DNA of 64,000 nucleotides from Actinoplanes oblitus (GCF_030252345.1 NZ_CP126980.1:1379501-1443500); one strand, 5' to 3'; counted from the first letter of the stretch, positions 43,427 through 54,075 are shown. Numbers and translations: made by a program. Notes: generated by a model not told the origin, from the letters alone.

Positions 43427-43780
43427 GTGGACAACTCCTGCCTGTTCTGCCGCATCGTCGCCGGCGAGATCCCGGCCACCGTGGTGCACCGCACCGACAC
43501 CACAGTGGCCTTCCGCGACATCGATCCGAAGGCCCCGACCCACGTCCTGGTGATCCCGGTCGAGCACCACGCCGACGTGGTGGCGCTGGCCACCGCGAAC
43601 CCGTCGGCCGCCGCCGACGTGCTGGCCGTCGCGGCAGCCGTGGCCGAGGCCGAGGGCCTGACCGGCGACGGATTCCGGGTCATCTTCAACACCGGCCGGC
43701 ACGGCGGCCAGGAGGTCTTCCACGTGCACGCGCACGTCGTCGGCGGGGCGCCGCTCGGCCCGATGCTCGCCGGCAACTGA
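43427..43780 (+). CDS. HIT-family nucleotide hydrolase
   Basis: The 117 residues carry CLFCRIVAGEIP at the start, which may bind zinc, and the histidine triad EVFHVHAHVVGG near residue 100. HIT proteins (HINT type) hydrolyse nucleotide conjugates such as adenosine phosphoramidates. GTG 43427 fits the family length. It is the standard neighbour of phoH and rsmE in actinobacteria, here separated from rsmE by the PadR/MATE and GH3 genes. Confidence 0.93.
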   Translation: MDNSCLFCRIVAGEIPATVVHRTDTTVAFRDIDPKAPTHVLVIPVEHHADVVALATANPSAAADVLAVAAAVAEAEGLTGDGFRVIFNTGRHGGQEVFHVHAHVVGGAPLGPMLAGN

Positions 43781-43781
43781 C

Positions 43782-45158
43782 GTGCCGTACACCCGGTACC
43801 AGCGGGCCGTCCGCAAGGCGCAGGCGGACGGCCGGATCCCGGCGCTCAGCGTCGCCCTGGTCCGCGCCGACCGCGAGCCGTGGCTGCTCACCGTCGGTGA
43901 GTCGGGCAACCCGGAGCACCCGCTCGGCCCGGACAGCCGGTTCCGGATCGGCTCGGTCACCAAGTCCTTCACCGCGGTGATGGTGATGCAGGCCCGCGAC
44001 GACGGGCTGCTGGACCTGGACGAGCCGGTCGCCCGCTACCTCGACGTGCCGGCGCACGGCGACGCCACGATCCGCCGGCTGCTCTCGCACACCGCCGGGT
44101 ACCAGCGGGAGCCGTACGGCGACGTGTGGGACACGCTGATCACCCCGGACGCCGGGCGGATGCTGGCCGAGCTGGACCGGGCCGAGCGGGTGCTGCCGAA
44201 CGCCCGGCGCTTCCACTACTCCAACCTGGGCCTGGCCGTTCTCGGTCACCTGGTCGCCAAGCTGCGCGGCGGCACCTGGGCCGAGATCCTCACCGAGCGG
44301 ATCCTGGCCCCGCTCGGTCTGCGGCACACCACCGTCGAGCGGCCGGCCGAGGCGGTGGTCGGTTACCTGGTCGACGCGTACTCCGACGCGGCCCGCCCGG
44401 AGCCGGCCTTCGACCTGGGCGGTGTCGCCCCGGCCGCGCAGCTGTGGAGCACCGCGGCGGACATGGCGACGTGGGGCGCCTTCCTGGCGGACCCGGCGCC
44501 GGGCGTGCTGGATCCGGCCACCGTCGAGGAGATGCGCTGGCCGGTCACCACCACCGACGAGTCGCTCTGGGCGGCCGGGTTCGGTCTCGGCCTGATCCTC
44601 TGCCCGGACGGCAAGCGGGCGGTGCACGTCGGGCACGACGGCGCCATGCCCGGTTTCCTGGCCGGCGTCTACGGCCGGCGCGGCGGCGAGGGCAACCCGG
44701 GCGGCCTGGGCTGTGCCGTGCTCGGCTCGTCGGGTACCGCCGGCGAGGTCAACGAGCTGGTCCACGAGCTGCTGCGGCTCGCCGTCGAGATCGATCCGGC
44801 GGAGATCCGGCCGTGGCGGCCGGCCGCTCCGGCGCCCCAGCCGTACCGGTCGGTGCTGGGCCGCTGGTGGAGCGAGGGCTCGGAGTACATCTTCGGCTGG
44901 CACGACGGGCGGTTGCAGGCCCGGGTGGCCGACGCGCCGGCGGGCCGGCCACCGGCGATCTTCCGGCCGCTGCCGGATCAGGCCGACGTCCTGCGGACGA
45001 TCTCCGGGCGGGAGACCGGCGAGCTGCTCCGCCTGCACCGGGACGACTCCGGCACGGTGGTCCGGATGCACTGGGCGACCTACCGCTTCACCCGGGGACA
45101 GGAGGCCTTCGACGGCGGACTCGCCTCGGACGGCCCGTTCGGGGTGCCGGGCGGGTGA
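43782..45158 (+). CDS. Serine hydrolase of the beta-lactamase/class C fold
   Basis: The 458 residues have S-x-x-K as GSVTKSFT near residue 60, Y-x-N as HYSNLGL near 147, and H-x-G as HVGHDGAMPG near 287, all in the right order for a class C-like acyl-serine enzyme. The C-terminal 120 residues form an extra lipocalin-like DUF3471-type domain. No signal peptide is seen, so a cytoplasmic esterase or peptidase is more likely than resistance. GTG 43782 follows the HIT stop by one base. Confidence 0.85.
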   Translation: MPYTRYQRAVRKAQADGRIPALSVALVRADREPWLLTVGESGNPEHPLGPDSRFRIGSVTKSFTAVMVMQARDDGLLDLDEPVARYLDVPAHGDATIRRLLSHTAGYQREPYGDVWDTLITPDAGRMLAELDRAERVLPNARRFHYSNLGLAVLGHLVAKLRGGTWAEILTERILAPLGLRHTTVERPAEAVVGYLVDAYSDAARPEPAFDLGGVAPAAQLWSTAADMATWGAFLADPAPGVLDPATVEEMRWPVTTTDESLWAAGFGLGLILCPDGKRAVHVGHDGAMPGFLAGVYGRRGGEGNPGGLGCAVLGSSGTAGEVNELVHELLRLAVEIDPAEIRPWRPAAPAPQPYRSVLGRWWSEGSEYIFGWHDGRLQARVADAPAGRPPAIFRPLPDQADVLRTISGRETGELLRLHRDDSGTVVRMHWATYRFTRGQEAFDGGLASDGPFGVPGG

Positions 45159-45297
45159 TCCGCGGAACGGACTGCCGATAATGGCATCGGCGGGCGAGCG
45201 GGTGAGCGGATAGGATGGCACGATCCTTGAGCACGCCGCCCCGTCCGGGGACGACGCAGAGTATGAGAGCAGGTGGCGGAGGCCCCAGGGCCGCCCT

Positions 45298-46374
<1,077 letters not shown>

Positions 46375-46398
46375 TTCGCAAGGGGTAATCGCACCACT

Positions 46399-46869
46399 AT
46401 GTCCATCGAGATCGCCAACGAGTCGGGAGTCGAGGTCGACACCGACGCGATCCTCGCGGTTGCCCGGCACGCCCTCGACGAGATGGGGGTCAACCCCCTC
46501 GCCGAGCTGTCCATCCTGCTCGTCGACATCGACTACATGGCCGAGCTGAACCATCGCTGGATGGGCAGTGACGGGCCCACCGACGTGCTCGCCTTCCCGA
46601 TGGACGAGGGCAGCGTCGACCACGGGCCCGGCGAGTCCGGCGCCGGTGAGCCGGCCCTGCTGGGTGACATCGTGCTGGCCCCCGAGGTGGCCGCCAAGCA
46701 GGCGGCAGCGGCCGGGCACACGCCCGCCGACGAGCTGCACCTGCTCACCGTGCACGGCGCGCTGCACCTGCTCGGCTACGACCACGCCGAGCCGGAGGAG
46801 GAGCGGGAGATGTTCGCCCTGCAGGCGAAGCTGCTGCAGAGCTGGCGTGCCGGACGCAAAGCCGGCTGA
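46399..46869 (+). CDS. ybeY: Endoribonuclease YbeY
   Basis: YbeY matures 16S rRNA ends and takes part in ribosome quality control. The 156 residues contain the zinc motif [11 protein letters not shown] (three His) near residue 118-128, and the preceding [11 protein letters not shown] and [12 protein letters not shown] strands. It lies between phoH and a CorC-type gene, as in most bacteria. The next gene starts two bases after its stop. Confidence 0.95.
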   Translation: MSIEIANESGVEVDTDAILAVARHALDEMGVNPLAELSILLVDIDYMAELNHRWMGSDGPTDVLAFPMDEGSVDHGPGESGAGEPALLGDIVLAPEVAAKQAAAAGHTPADELHLLTVHGALHLLGYDHAEPEEEREMFALQAKLLQSWRAGRKAG

Positions 46870-46871
46870 CA

Positions 46872-48218
46872 GTGGATCCCGCCTCGGCCGGCCTGCCGGA
46901 CCTGCAACTGATCATCTTCGCGGTCGGCCTGGTCCTGCTGGCCGGTCTCGCCTCGATGACCGACGCGGCACTGGCCACGGTCTCCACCGCCCGGGCCGCC
47001 GAGCTGGACCGGGAGGGCCAGCGGGGTGCCGGCGCGCTGACGGCTGTCGCCTCCGACGTGGTCCGCTACGTCAACCTGCTGCTCCTGCTCCGGCTGCTCT
47101 GCGAGCTGACCGCTACCACCCTGGTGGCGCTGGTCGCGGTGGACACCTGGGGGGTCGGCTGGTCGGCCGCGCTGATCACCGCCGGGGCGATGACCCTGGT
47201 CAGCTTCGTGGTGGTCGGCGTGGCGCCGCGCACGGTGGGCCGCCAGCACGCGTACGCGGTGGGTCGTGCCGCGGCGCCGCTGGTCCGCTGGCTGGGCCGG
47301 GTGCTCAACCCGCTCGCCTCGCTGCTGATCCTGATCGGTAACGCGGTGACACCGGGCAGGGGCTTCCCGGAGGGCCCGTTCGGCAGCCAGGTGGAGCTGC
47401 GCGAGCTGGTCGACCTGGCCGAGCAGCGGGGTGTGGTCGAGCACGGCGAGCGCGAGATGATCCATTCGGTGTTCGCGCTGGGCGACACCATCGCCCGCGA
47501 GGTGATGGTGCCGCGCACCGAGATGGTCTGGATCGAGGCGCCGAAAACCCTGCAGCAGGCGCTCTACCTCTTCCTGCGCTCGGGTTTCTCGCGGATCCCG
47601 GTGATCGGCGAGAGCGTCGACGACGTGCTGGGCGTGCTCTACCTCAAGGACGTGATCCGGCGCACGCAGAACGGCGACCCGGCGGCGGCCGCGCAGGCGG
47701 TGGCCGACGCGATGCGCCCGGCGACCTTCGTGCCGGAGTCGAAACCGGTCGACGACCTGCTCTCCGAGATGCAGGCGGCGCGCAACCACCTGGTGGTCGT
47801 CGTCGACGAGTACGGTGGCACCGCCGGCCTGGTCACCATCGAGGACATCCTCGAGGAGATCGTCGGCGAGATCACCGACGAGTACGACGTGGAACGTCCC
47901 CCGATCGAGCATCTGGCCGACGGCGCGGTGCGGGTCACCGCGCGCCTGCCGATCGAGGATCTGGGTGAGGTGTTCGGCGTGGAACTGCCCACCGACGAGG
48001 TGGAGACGGTCGGCGGCCTGCTGGCGCAGACGCTGGGCCGGGTGCCGATCCCGGGGGCCGCCGCCGACGTGGAGGGCCTGCACCTGATCGCCGAGGGCAC
48101 CACCGGCCGGCGGAACCGGATCGACTCGGTGCTGGTGCGCCGGGTGCCGGAGCCGTCCCCCGACGAGAACGACGAGAACGTTGCCGAGAACGAGGAAAGA
48201 CTGCCCGCCGATGCCTGA
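46872..48218 (+). CDS. CNNM/CorC-type transporter with CBS domains
   Basis: The 448 residues start at GTG with an extracellular N-terminus and four membrane helices of DUF21 (about 10-32, 65-90, 95-118, 130-150). Two CBS domains follow (about 190-320, including EVMVPRTEMVWI and YGGTAGLVTIEDILEEIVGEI), and a CorC_HlyC domain ends it. The family handles magnesium or cobalt efflux; it is often misnamed hemolysin. The ybeY-corC-era order is conserved. Eight bases overlap the next gene. Confidence 0.92.
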   Translation: MDPASAGLPDLQLIIFAVGLVLLAGLASMTDAALATVSTARAAELDREGQRGAGALTAVASDVVRYVNLLLLLRLLCELTATTLVALVAVDTWGVGWSAALITAGAMTLVSFVVVGVAPRTVGRQHAYAVGRAAAPLVRWLGRVLNPLASLLILIGNAVTPGRGFPEGPFGSQVELRELVDLAEQRGVVEHGEREMIHSVFALGDTIAREVMVPRTEMVWIEAPKTLQQALYLFLRSGFSRIPVIGESVDDVLGVLYLKDVIRRTQNGDPAAAAQAVADAMRPATFVPESKPVDDLLSEMQAARNHLVVVVDEYGGTAGLVTIEDILEEIVGEITDEYDVERPPIEHLADGAVRVTARLPIEDLGEVFGVELPTDEVETVGGLLAQTLGRVPIPGAAADVEGLHLIAEGTTGRRNRIDSVLVRRVPEPSPDENDENVAENEERLPADA

Positions 48219-48594
48219 CCAGACGTTTGCCGCCATCGCCGTGCCCCCCGTGGCCGGCCCCGAGTTGAGCGCCGAGGACGCCAAGCTGGTCACCCTGGCC
48301 CGCTCGTCCCGCGCCCGGGTGGGTGCGGCCGAGGGCGCCGCGGTCCGTGACCAGGACGGCCGCACCTACGCGGCCGCCTCGGTGACCCTGCCGAGCCTGA
48401 CGGTGACCGCCCTGCAACTGGCCGTGGCCCAGGCCGCGGCCTCCGGCGCCACCACGATCGAGGCGGCCGCTGTGGTCACCGGGAGCGACGAGCTGGACGG
48501 TGCCGGTCACGCGGCCGTGCGTGATCTCGCCGCGGACGCCCCGGTGCACGTCGCGGGCCCGTCGGGCAAGCTGCTCGGCACGGTCACGGCATGA
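48211..48594 (+). CDS. Degenerate cytidine deaminase-like protein
   Basis: The 127 residues align with the cytidine deaminase fold: LVTLARSSRARVGAAEGAAV, DGRTYAAASVTLPSLTVTAL and AVAQAAASGATTIEAAAVV. Real enzymes have zinc ligands in CAE and PCxxC motifs; this protein contains no Cys at all, so it cannot bind the catalytic zinc. The gene holds the cytidine deaminase place between corC and era in many actinobacteria, so the loss may be old and the protein may have another role. ATG 48211 overlaps the corC stop and the next ATG overlaps its own stop. Confidence 0.7.
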   Translation: MPDQTFAAIAVPPVAGPELSAEDAKLVTLARSSRARVGAAEGAAVRDQDGRTYAAASVTLPSLTVTALQLAVAQAAASGATTIEAAAVVTGSDELDGAGHAAVRDLAADAPVHVAGPSGKLLGTVTA

Positions 48595-49940
48595 CCGACG
48601 AGCAGCGCAAGCCGGACGAGCGCCGCCTCACCGCGGGGGAGCGCAACGAGCTGCGGCGCCAGGAGCGCCGGGCGGCTCGCCGGGCCGAGCAACAGGGCGC
48701 GGACCAGCGGGGACGCAAGGCGGGCGGCGCGCGGGGCGGTGCGTCGGGGGAGCGGGGCGCGGCCACCGGGTCCGGTTCCGGGTCGCGCTCGGCGCGAGGC
48801 GGCGGCTCTTTCGGTACGCGTGGCGAGCGCCCGACCGGTTCTTCCGGTACCCGTGGCGAGCGCCCCACCGGCGAGCCTGGTGAGCGTCGCGTGACGCCCG
48901 GCGGCACGGGTCGCGGCGTCGCGGCGGGGCGGCCCGGTGGGCGTACCGAAAAGGTGCACGCGCGCGCCGACGGCCGTACCGAAAAGAAGGCGGCGCCCAG
49001 TGAGCCGCGGCCGCAGCGTCGTCACAGGCACAAGGCGGCGTCGTCGGACCGCAGGGACGACGGGGTGTATCGCGCCGGTTTCGCGTGTTTCGTCGGGCGG
49101 CCGAACGCCGGCAAGTCGACACTGACCAACGCGATCGTCGGGCAGAAGATCGCGATCACCTCGAACAAGCCGCAGACCACCCGGCACGTGATCCGTGGCA
49201 TCCTGCACCGGCCGGACTCGCAGCTGGTGCTGGTCGACACGCCGGGTCTGCACCGGCCCCGGACGCTGCTCGGCGAGCGGCTCAACGACCTGGTCCGCGA
49301 GGTGTGGAGCGAGGTCGACGTGATCGGGGTGTGCTTCCCGGCGGACGAGCCGGTGGGGCGCGGTGACCGGTTCATCTCGGCCGAGGTCGGCGAGCTCAAA
49401 GCCAAGATCATCGCGGTGGTGACCAAGGTGGACCTGGTCGACCCGGCGACGCTGGCGCAGCGGCTGCTCCAGGTGGCCGAGCTCTACGACTTCGCGGAGA
49501 TCATCCCGGTCAGCGCGGTGTCCGGGCACCAGGTGGAGAACCTGACCGACGCGATGGTGCGCCTGATGCCGGAATCGCCGCAGCTGTACCCGGACGACGT
49601 GCTGACCGACGAGCCGGAGCAGGTGCTGATCGGTGAGCTGATCCGGGAGGCGGCGCTGGAGGGCGTGCGCGACGAGCTGCCACACTCGATTGCGGTGCTG
49701 GTCGAGGAGATGATGGTCGAGGGCAACCTGACCAAGATCTACGCGGATCTCTACGTGGAGCGGGACAGCCAGAAGTCGATCGTGATCGGGACCCGTGGGG
49801 CGCGGCTGAAGGAGGTCGGCTCGCGGGCGCGCGGGGAGATCGAGCAGTTGCTGGGGAAAAAGGTCTATCTCGATCTTCACGTGCGGGTGGCCAAGGAGTG
49901 GCAGCGGGATCCGAAGCAGCTTCGCAAGCTCGGCTTCTAG
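48591..49940 (+). CDS. era: GTPase Era with long N-terminal extension
   Basis: Era binds 16S rRNA and checks small-subunit assembly. The GTPase motifs are GRPNAGKST (169-177), DTPGL, TKVDL and SAVSG, and the KH domain ends the protein (GARLKEVGSRARGEIEQLLG). About 155 residues precede the usual start. They are low-complexity, rich in Arg, Gly, Glu and Thr, and include two copies of GTRGERPTG. ATG overlaps the deaminase-like stop (ATGA), which supports this early start. A later start near residue 157 would give normal Era, but no ribosome site is obvious there. Confidence 0.93.
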   Translation: MTDEQRKPDERRLTAGERNELRRQERRAARRAEQQGADQRGRKAGGARGGASGERGAATGSGSGSRSARGGGSFGTRGERPTGSSGTRGERPTGEPGERRVTPGGTGRGVAAGRPGGRTEKVHARADGRTEKKAAPSEPRPQRRHRHKAASSDRRDDGVYRAGFACFVGRPNAGKSTLTNAIVGQKIAITSNKPQTTRHVIRGILHRPDSQLVLVDTPGLHRPRTLLGERLNDLVREVWSEVDVIGVCFPADEPVGRGDRFISAEVGELKAKIIAVVTKVDLVDPATLAQRLLQVAELYDFAEIIPVSAVSGHQVENLTDAMVRLMPESPQLYPDDVLTDEPEQVLIGELIREAALEGVRDELPHSIAVLVEEMMVEGNLTKIYADLYVERDSQKSIVIGTRGARLKEVGSRARGEIEQLLGKKVYLDLHVRVAKEWQRDPKQLRKLGF

Positions 49941-49962
49941 CTAGATAAGTAGACATTTCCTG

Positions 49963-49975
49963 ACTATGGGATAGT
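49963..49975. promoter_or_regulatory. Short dyad in the AT-rich gap after era
   Basis: ACTAT-GGG-ATAGT is a perfect 5-bp dyad in an 83-bp gap that is unusually AT-rich for this genome. The gap must hold the acyltransferase promoter; TTGCGC at 49987-49992 is a weak -35-like candidate. No regulator can be named. Confidence 0.35.
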
Positions 49976-50023
49976 TCACTGGGATTTGCGCTATTCGGCC
50001 CATTGCGGGTAACACCGTTGGCC

Positions 50024-51076
50024 ATGCGCAACCGGTATCTGGACCTGCTCCGCGCGATCGCCACCGTCCGGGTGGTGGTCTATCACCTGACCGGCTGGAC
50101 CGCGCTGACCATCGTCTTCCCGGCGATGTCGGTGATGTTCGCGCTGGCCGGGTCGCTGATGGCGGCGTCGCTCGACCGGTTCGGAACCTGGGCGGTGGAG
50201 CGGCGGCTGCGCCGGCTGCTGCCCTCACTCTGGTTGCTGACCCTGGTGATCGCGGTGCCGGCGATGCTGCTCGGCGGTACCCCGTTCGACGTACACCTGC
50301 TGCTCTGGGGTTTCCCGCTGGTCGACCCGGAGGCCACCGGCTGGTGGATGGCGGCGCTCAGCCACGCCTGGTACCTGCGCGACTTCCTCTGGTTCGTGCT
50401 GCTCTCGCCGCTGGCGCTGCCGCTCTTCCGGCGTGCGCCGCTGGTCGCGGTGCTGATTCCGTACGCCGGCCTGGTGGTCCTGGAGCTGACCGGCGTCCGG
50501 GTGGTCACCGTGGTGCGCGACCTCGCGCTGTACGGCGGGGCGTGGCTGCTCGGCTTCGCCCACCACGACGGGCACCTGCGGCGGATCCCGCGCAAGCGCC
50601 TCGCCGGGCTGGCCGCCGGGCTGGCCCTGCCCGGGATCGCCTGGGTGGTCACCCACCCCGGCCCGCGCGGGTACGACCTGAACGACATCCCGATCGGCAA
50701 CGCCCTCTGGTCCGCGGCGTTCGTCCTGGTCGCGCTCGGCTGCTCGCCGATGGTCCGGGAGCACCGGGTGCTGACCGTGCTCAACTCCCGGGCGCTGAGC
50801 ATCTACCTGTGGCACATCCCGATCGTGGTGGCGGTCACCCAGTTCGGTGAGCGGCACGAACTGCCGCTCACCGGGCCGGTCGGGCTGACCTGGCGGCTGA
50901 TCGTGGTGTGCGCGCTGCTGGCGGTGGCGCTGGCCCTGGTCGGCTGGGTGGAGGACGTGGCTGCCGGGCGGCGGCCGGCGCTGCTGCCGGGCCGTCGTCT
51001 CCCGGTACCGGTCTCCCCGGCGCCGGCCGCCGGACTACCGGACGCCGACGGTCAGGTCGCCGCTGCGCGTGCGTAG
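50024..51076 (+). CDS. Acyltransferase 3 family membrane protein
   Basis: The 350 residues start MRNRYLDLLRAIATVRVVVYH, the family opening with Arg and His (VVVYHLTGW) needed for O-acyl transfer. About ten membrane helices follow, with SIYLWHIPIV near residue 265 in the last third. Such enzymes acylate sugars on the cell surface or in secondary metabolites. The start is fixed by similarity at the N-terminus. Its last 42 bases overlap the convergent DUF4097 gene. Confidence 0.85.
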   Translation: MRNRYLDLLRAIATVRVVVYHLTGWTALTIVFPAMSVMFALAGSLMAASLDRFGTWAVERRLRRLLPSLWLLTLVIAVPAMLLGGTPFDVHLLLWGFPLVDPEATGWWMAALSHAWYLRDFLWFVLLSPLALPLFRRAPLVAVLIPYAGLVVLELTGVRVVTVVRDLALYGGAWLLGFAHHDGHLRRIPRKRLAGLAAGLALPGIAWVVTHPGPRGYDLNDIPIGNALWSAAFVLVALGCSPMVREHRVLTVLNSRALSIYLWHIPIVVAVTQFGERHELPLTGPVGLTWRLIVVCALLAVALALVGWVEDVAAGRRPALLPGRRLPVPVSPAPAAGLPDADGQVAAARA

Positions 51077-51802
51077 GTCCAGCACGTTCGCCGATCTCGG
51101 GTCGTTGGTGACGCCGTGGATGTCCGCGTCGCCGGAGCCGGTGTGCTGGGTGATCCGGTAACTCCCGGTCGGCACCAGCAGCATCAGGTCGCCGCTGCTC
51201 ACCTCGGCGGTCACCGAGGCCGGGCTGGTCAGCTCCAGGTCGAGGTCGCCGGAGGTGACCCGGGCGTCCACCGGGCCGGTGATCTCCCGGGCCGCGATGT
51301 TGCCCGAGGTGGCCTCGACGGTGACGCCGGCCGCGCGAGTGATGTCCATGTCCCCGGAGGTGGCCTTGACCCGCACCGGGCCGGTGGCGCCGTCGACCCG
51401 GACGTCGCCGGAGGTGAGGGTGACGTCCACGGCCCCGACGTCGGTCAGCGACAGGTCCCCCGAGTTGACCTTGCCGCGCACCTTGACCCCGGTGGGTGCC
51501 CGCACCTCGTAGGAGATCCGGCAGTCGAGACCGCAACTGGTCGGCAGGGTCAGGGTGGTACCGGAGAGCGCGTACGTCGTGCTCGAGCCGTTGCCGCCGC
51601 GGACCACCCGCTTGATCGTGGTCTCGGTGACGTTCCCAGTGGTCACCAGCACGTCGCCGCTGCCACCGTCGAGCACGATGTCGGTGACCTTGACCTTCTC
51701 GGTGTCGTTGAACGTCATCGTGGCGCCCACCACGCCGTCGCAGCCGGCCAGGGCGGCGACCGAGGCGGCGGCGAGAACAAGGGTGGCAACTCTGCGGCTC
51801 AT
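51035..51802 (-). CDS. DUF4097-type beta-repeat lipoprotein
   Basis: The 255 residues begin with a lipoprotein signal (hydrophobic 6-18, lipobox AALAGC). The mature part is a right-handed beta-helix-like series of strands with recurring SGD steps: NSGDLSLT, TSGDVRVD, TSGDMDIT, TSGNIAA, TSGDLDLE, SSGDLML and RSGDLTV. This is the DUF4097/DUF2807-like fold, anchored outside the membrane, with unknown function. ATG 51802 follows GAAGGAAGG. It overlaps the convergent gene end. Confidence 0.88.
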   Translation of the reverse strand: MSRRVATLVLAAASVAALAGCDGVVGATMTFNDTEKVKVTDIVLDGGSGDVLVTTGNVTETTIKRVVRGGNGSSTTYALSGTTLTLPTSCGLDCRISYEVRAPTGVKVRGKVNSGDLSLTDVGAVDVTLTSGDVRVDGATGPVRVKATSGDMDITRAAGVTVEATSGNIAAREITGPVDARVTSGDLDLELTSPASVTAEVSSGDLMLLVPTGSYRITQHTGSGDADIHGVTNDPRSANVLDLRTRSGDLTVGVR

Positions 51803-51998
51803 GCTGTGCCTTCCTTCGGCATGCCCGGCTGGCCCTCGCCAGCGAGACCGCTGTTCGGTCCCGGTGGCTGCCACTCGGTGCAGTCGGTCATGCCGTTGAC
51901 GCTATGCAGGCTCGGATTCCAGCACCATCGGTCCCGTCCCGGAGTCGACCCTGAGATCCGGGTCAGGGTTTGTCGTAGGCACGGGGCAGAATGGCGGG

Positions 51999-52778
51999 GT
52001 GCCCGCTGCCGGATACCGCCGCCACCTCTACCGCGACGACGCGGTGGTGTTGCGCGTGCAGAAACTCGGCGAGAGCGACCGCATCGTCACCCTGCTCACC
52101 CGCCGGCACGGCCGGCTGCGCGCGGTCGCCCGCGGCGTGCGCCGCACCACCTCGCGTTTCGGCGCCCGGCTGGAGCCGTTCGGGCACATCGACCTGCAGC
52201 TGGCCGGCTCGCCCGAGGGGGTGGGCAGCTCGCTGCACTCGGTCAGCCAGGTCGAGGCGCTGTCGCTGTTCGGCAAGAGCTTCCTGACCGACTACCCGCG
52301 ATACACCGCGGCCAGCGCGATCTGTGAGACCGCCGAGCGCCTCACCCCGGTCGAGCGGGAGCCGGCGTTGCGGCTGTTCCAGCTCACCCTGGGCGCGCTG
52401 AAAGCCCTCGCGGCCGGTGAGCACGCGGCCACCCTGGTGCTGGACGCCTACCTGCTGCGCGCCATGGCCTTCGCCGGCTGGGCGCCCGCGCTCACCGAGT
52501 GCGCGGTCTGCGGCGATCCCGGGCAGCACGCGGCGTTCGCCGTCCCGGCCGGCGGCGCGGTCTGCCCGGACTGCCGCCCGCCGGGCGCCGCCCACCCCAA
52601 CCCGGTCACGCTCGGCCTGATGGCCGCGCTGACCGCTGGTGACTGGTCGGTCGCCGACGCGTCCGCGCCCTCGGTGCGCCGGGAGTGCTCCGGTCTGGTC
52701 GCCGCCCACCTGCAATGGCACATGGAGCGCTCGTTGCGCTCGCTGCCGCTTGTCGATCGACGGGAGTTGAAACCGTGA
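51999..52778 (+). CDS. recO: DNA repair protein RecO
   Basis: RecO anneals strands and loads RecA with RecR. The 259 residues show the OB-fold head ([20 protein letters not shown]), a helical core ([21 protein letters not shown]) and a zinc finger with CAVCGDPG and CPDC. GTG 51999 is used. The following uppS start overlaps its stop as GTGA. The era-recO-uppS order is conserved in actinobacteria, though here an acyltransferase and a lipoprotein gene intervene after era. Confidence 0.94.
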   Translation: MPAAGYRRHLYRDDAVVLRVQKLGESDRIVTLLTRRHGRLRAVARGVRRTTSRFGARLEPFGHIDLQLAGSPEGVGSSLHSVSQVEALSLFGKSFLTDYPRYTAASAICETAERLTPVEREPALRLFQLTLGALKALAAGEHAATLVLDAYLLRAMAFAGWAPALTECAVCGDPGQHAAFAVPAGGAVCPDCRPPGAAHPNPVTLGLMAALTAGDWSVADASAPSVRRECSGLVAAHLQWHMERSLRSLPLVDRRELKP

Positions 52779-53557
52779 GCCCGCGTCCGCCCACCCCGCA
52801 CATCTCCGGCGCCCGGCCACCAGCGCTGCCGCCCGCCGCGATCCCACGGCACGTGGCGATCGTGATGGACGGCAACGGCCGCTGGGCCAAGGAGCGCGGC
52901 CTGTCCCGCACCAAGGGGCACGAGCAGGGTGAGCACTCGCTCTTCGACGCCATCGAGGGCGCCATCGAGCTCGGCATCCCCTACCTCTCGGCGTACGCGT
53001 TCTCCACCGAGAACTGGAAGCGCTCCCCCGAGGAGGTGCGCTTCCTGATGGGCTTCAACCGGGACGTCATCCGGCGCCGCCGCGACCAACTGGTCGATCT
53101 CGGGGTCCGGGTGGTCTGGTCCGGCCGGTCCGGCCGCCTGTGGAAAAGCGTGATCTCCGAGCTGCAGACCGCCGAGGAGATGAGCCGCGGCAACAGCACG
53201 CTCACCCTGCAGTTCTGCGTGAACTACGGCGGCCAGGCGGAGATCGCCGACGCGGCCGCCGCCATCGCCCGGGACGTCGCGGCCGGCCGGCTCAAGGCCG
53301 ACAAGGTCAACGAGAAGACCATCCAGCGGTACCTCTACCACCCCGAGGTGCCCGACGTGGATCTCTTCCTGCGCCCGTCCGGCGAGCAGCGGACGTCGAA
53401 CTTCCTGCTCTGGCAGTCGGCCTACGCCGAGATGGTCTACCTGGACACCCTCTGGCCGGACTTCGACCGCCGGCACCTGTGGTACGCGTGCGAGCTCTAC
53501 GCCCAGCGCGACCGGCGCTTCGGCGGCGCGCTGCCGAACCCGGTGAGCCCCACGTGA
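52775..53557 (+). CDS. uppS: Isoprenyl (undecaprenyl/decaprenyl) diphosphate synthase
   Basis: This cis-prenyltransferase makes the lipid carrier for cell-wall precursors. The 260 residues hold [13 protein letters not shown] near the start (catalytic Asp), the FSTENWKRS loop, and the C-terminal [20 protein letters not shown] (substrate Arg and metal Glu). Length and motifs are normal. GTG overlaps the recO stop, and the next gene overlaps its own stop, so three genes are coupled. Confidence 0.95.
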   Translation: MSPRPPTPHISGARPPALPPAAIPRHVAIVMDGNGRWAKERGLSRTKGHEQGEHSLFDAIEGAIELGIPYLSAYAFSTENWKRSPEEVRFLMGFNRDVIRRRRDQLVDLGVRVVWSGRSGRLWKSVISELQTAEEMSRGNSTLTLQFCVNYGGQAEIADAAAAIARDVAAGRLKADKVNEKTIQRYLYHPEVPDVDLFLRPSGEQRTSNFLLWQSAYAEMVYLDTLWPDFDRRHLWYACELYAQRDRRFGGALPNPVSPT

Positions 53558-54075
53558 GCGAGGTCCGGCACCTCTGGATCGCCCGGCACGCCTTCGCCAA
53601 CGAGGACGAGTCCGCGCTGACCGGTGACGGCGAGCAGCAGGCCACCCTGCTCGGCGAGCGCCTCGCCGGGGTCCCGATCGCCGAGATCTTCCACAGCCCG
53701 TTGCCGCGAGCCGTGCAGACCACCGCGCTGGTCGCCGCCCACCTGCCGGGCGTCCCGGTGCGGGCCGCCGGGGAACTGGACGACCAGTTGCCCACCCAGG
53801 CCAACTCGGCCGCCATGATCGAGCGGTTCACCGGGCCGGCGCCGGCCGAGACGCACCAACTGGTGATCACACACGCGTTCCAGGTGGCGTGGTTCGTGCG
53901 GGACGCGCTGGAGGCGCCGGAGGACCGGTGGCGCGGCCTCAACTCGTGTCCCACCGGACTGACACTGATCAGGTACTTCCCGGGGCAGAAACCACGGCTG
54001 ATCATGTTCAACGACGTGAGTCACCTGCCGGCGGCCCTGCAGTGGACGGGTTTTCCGCCGGAGCTGCGGCCGTAA
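53554..54075 (+). CDS. Histidine phosphatase superfamily protein (variant RHA)
   Basis: GTG 53554 overlaps the uppS stop. The 173 residues follow the phosphoglycerate-mutase-like fold: [14 protein letters not shown] with [27 protein letters not shown], and [16 protein letters not shown]. The catalytic His remains, but the usual RHG is RHA and the second motif lacks the Gly after His. Activity is plausible but altered. It may dephosphorylate a prenyl or sugar phosphate, a guess based only on the uppS coupling. Confidence 0.8.
   Translation: MSEVRHLWIARHAFANEDESALTGDGEQQATLLGERLAGVPIAEIFHSPLPRAVQTTALVAAHLPGVPVRAAGELDDQLPTQANSAAMIERFTGPAPAETHQLVITHAFQVAWFVRDALEAPEDRWRGLNSCPTGLTLIRYFPGQKPRLIMFNDVSHLPAALQWTGFPPELRP

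Noticed and set aside
43349..43972. N-terminal extension of the GH3 frame by 208 codons
   Set aside because: It lies opposite the HIT gene and beyond a normal GH3 start with ribosome site.
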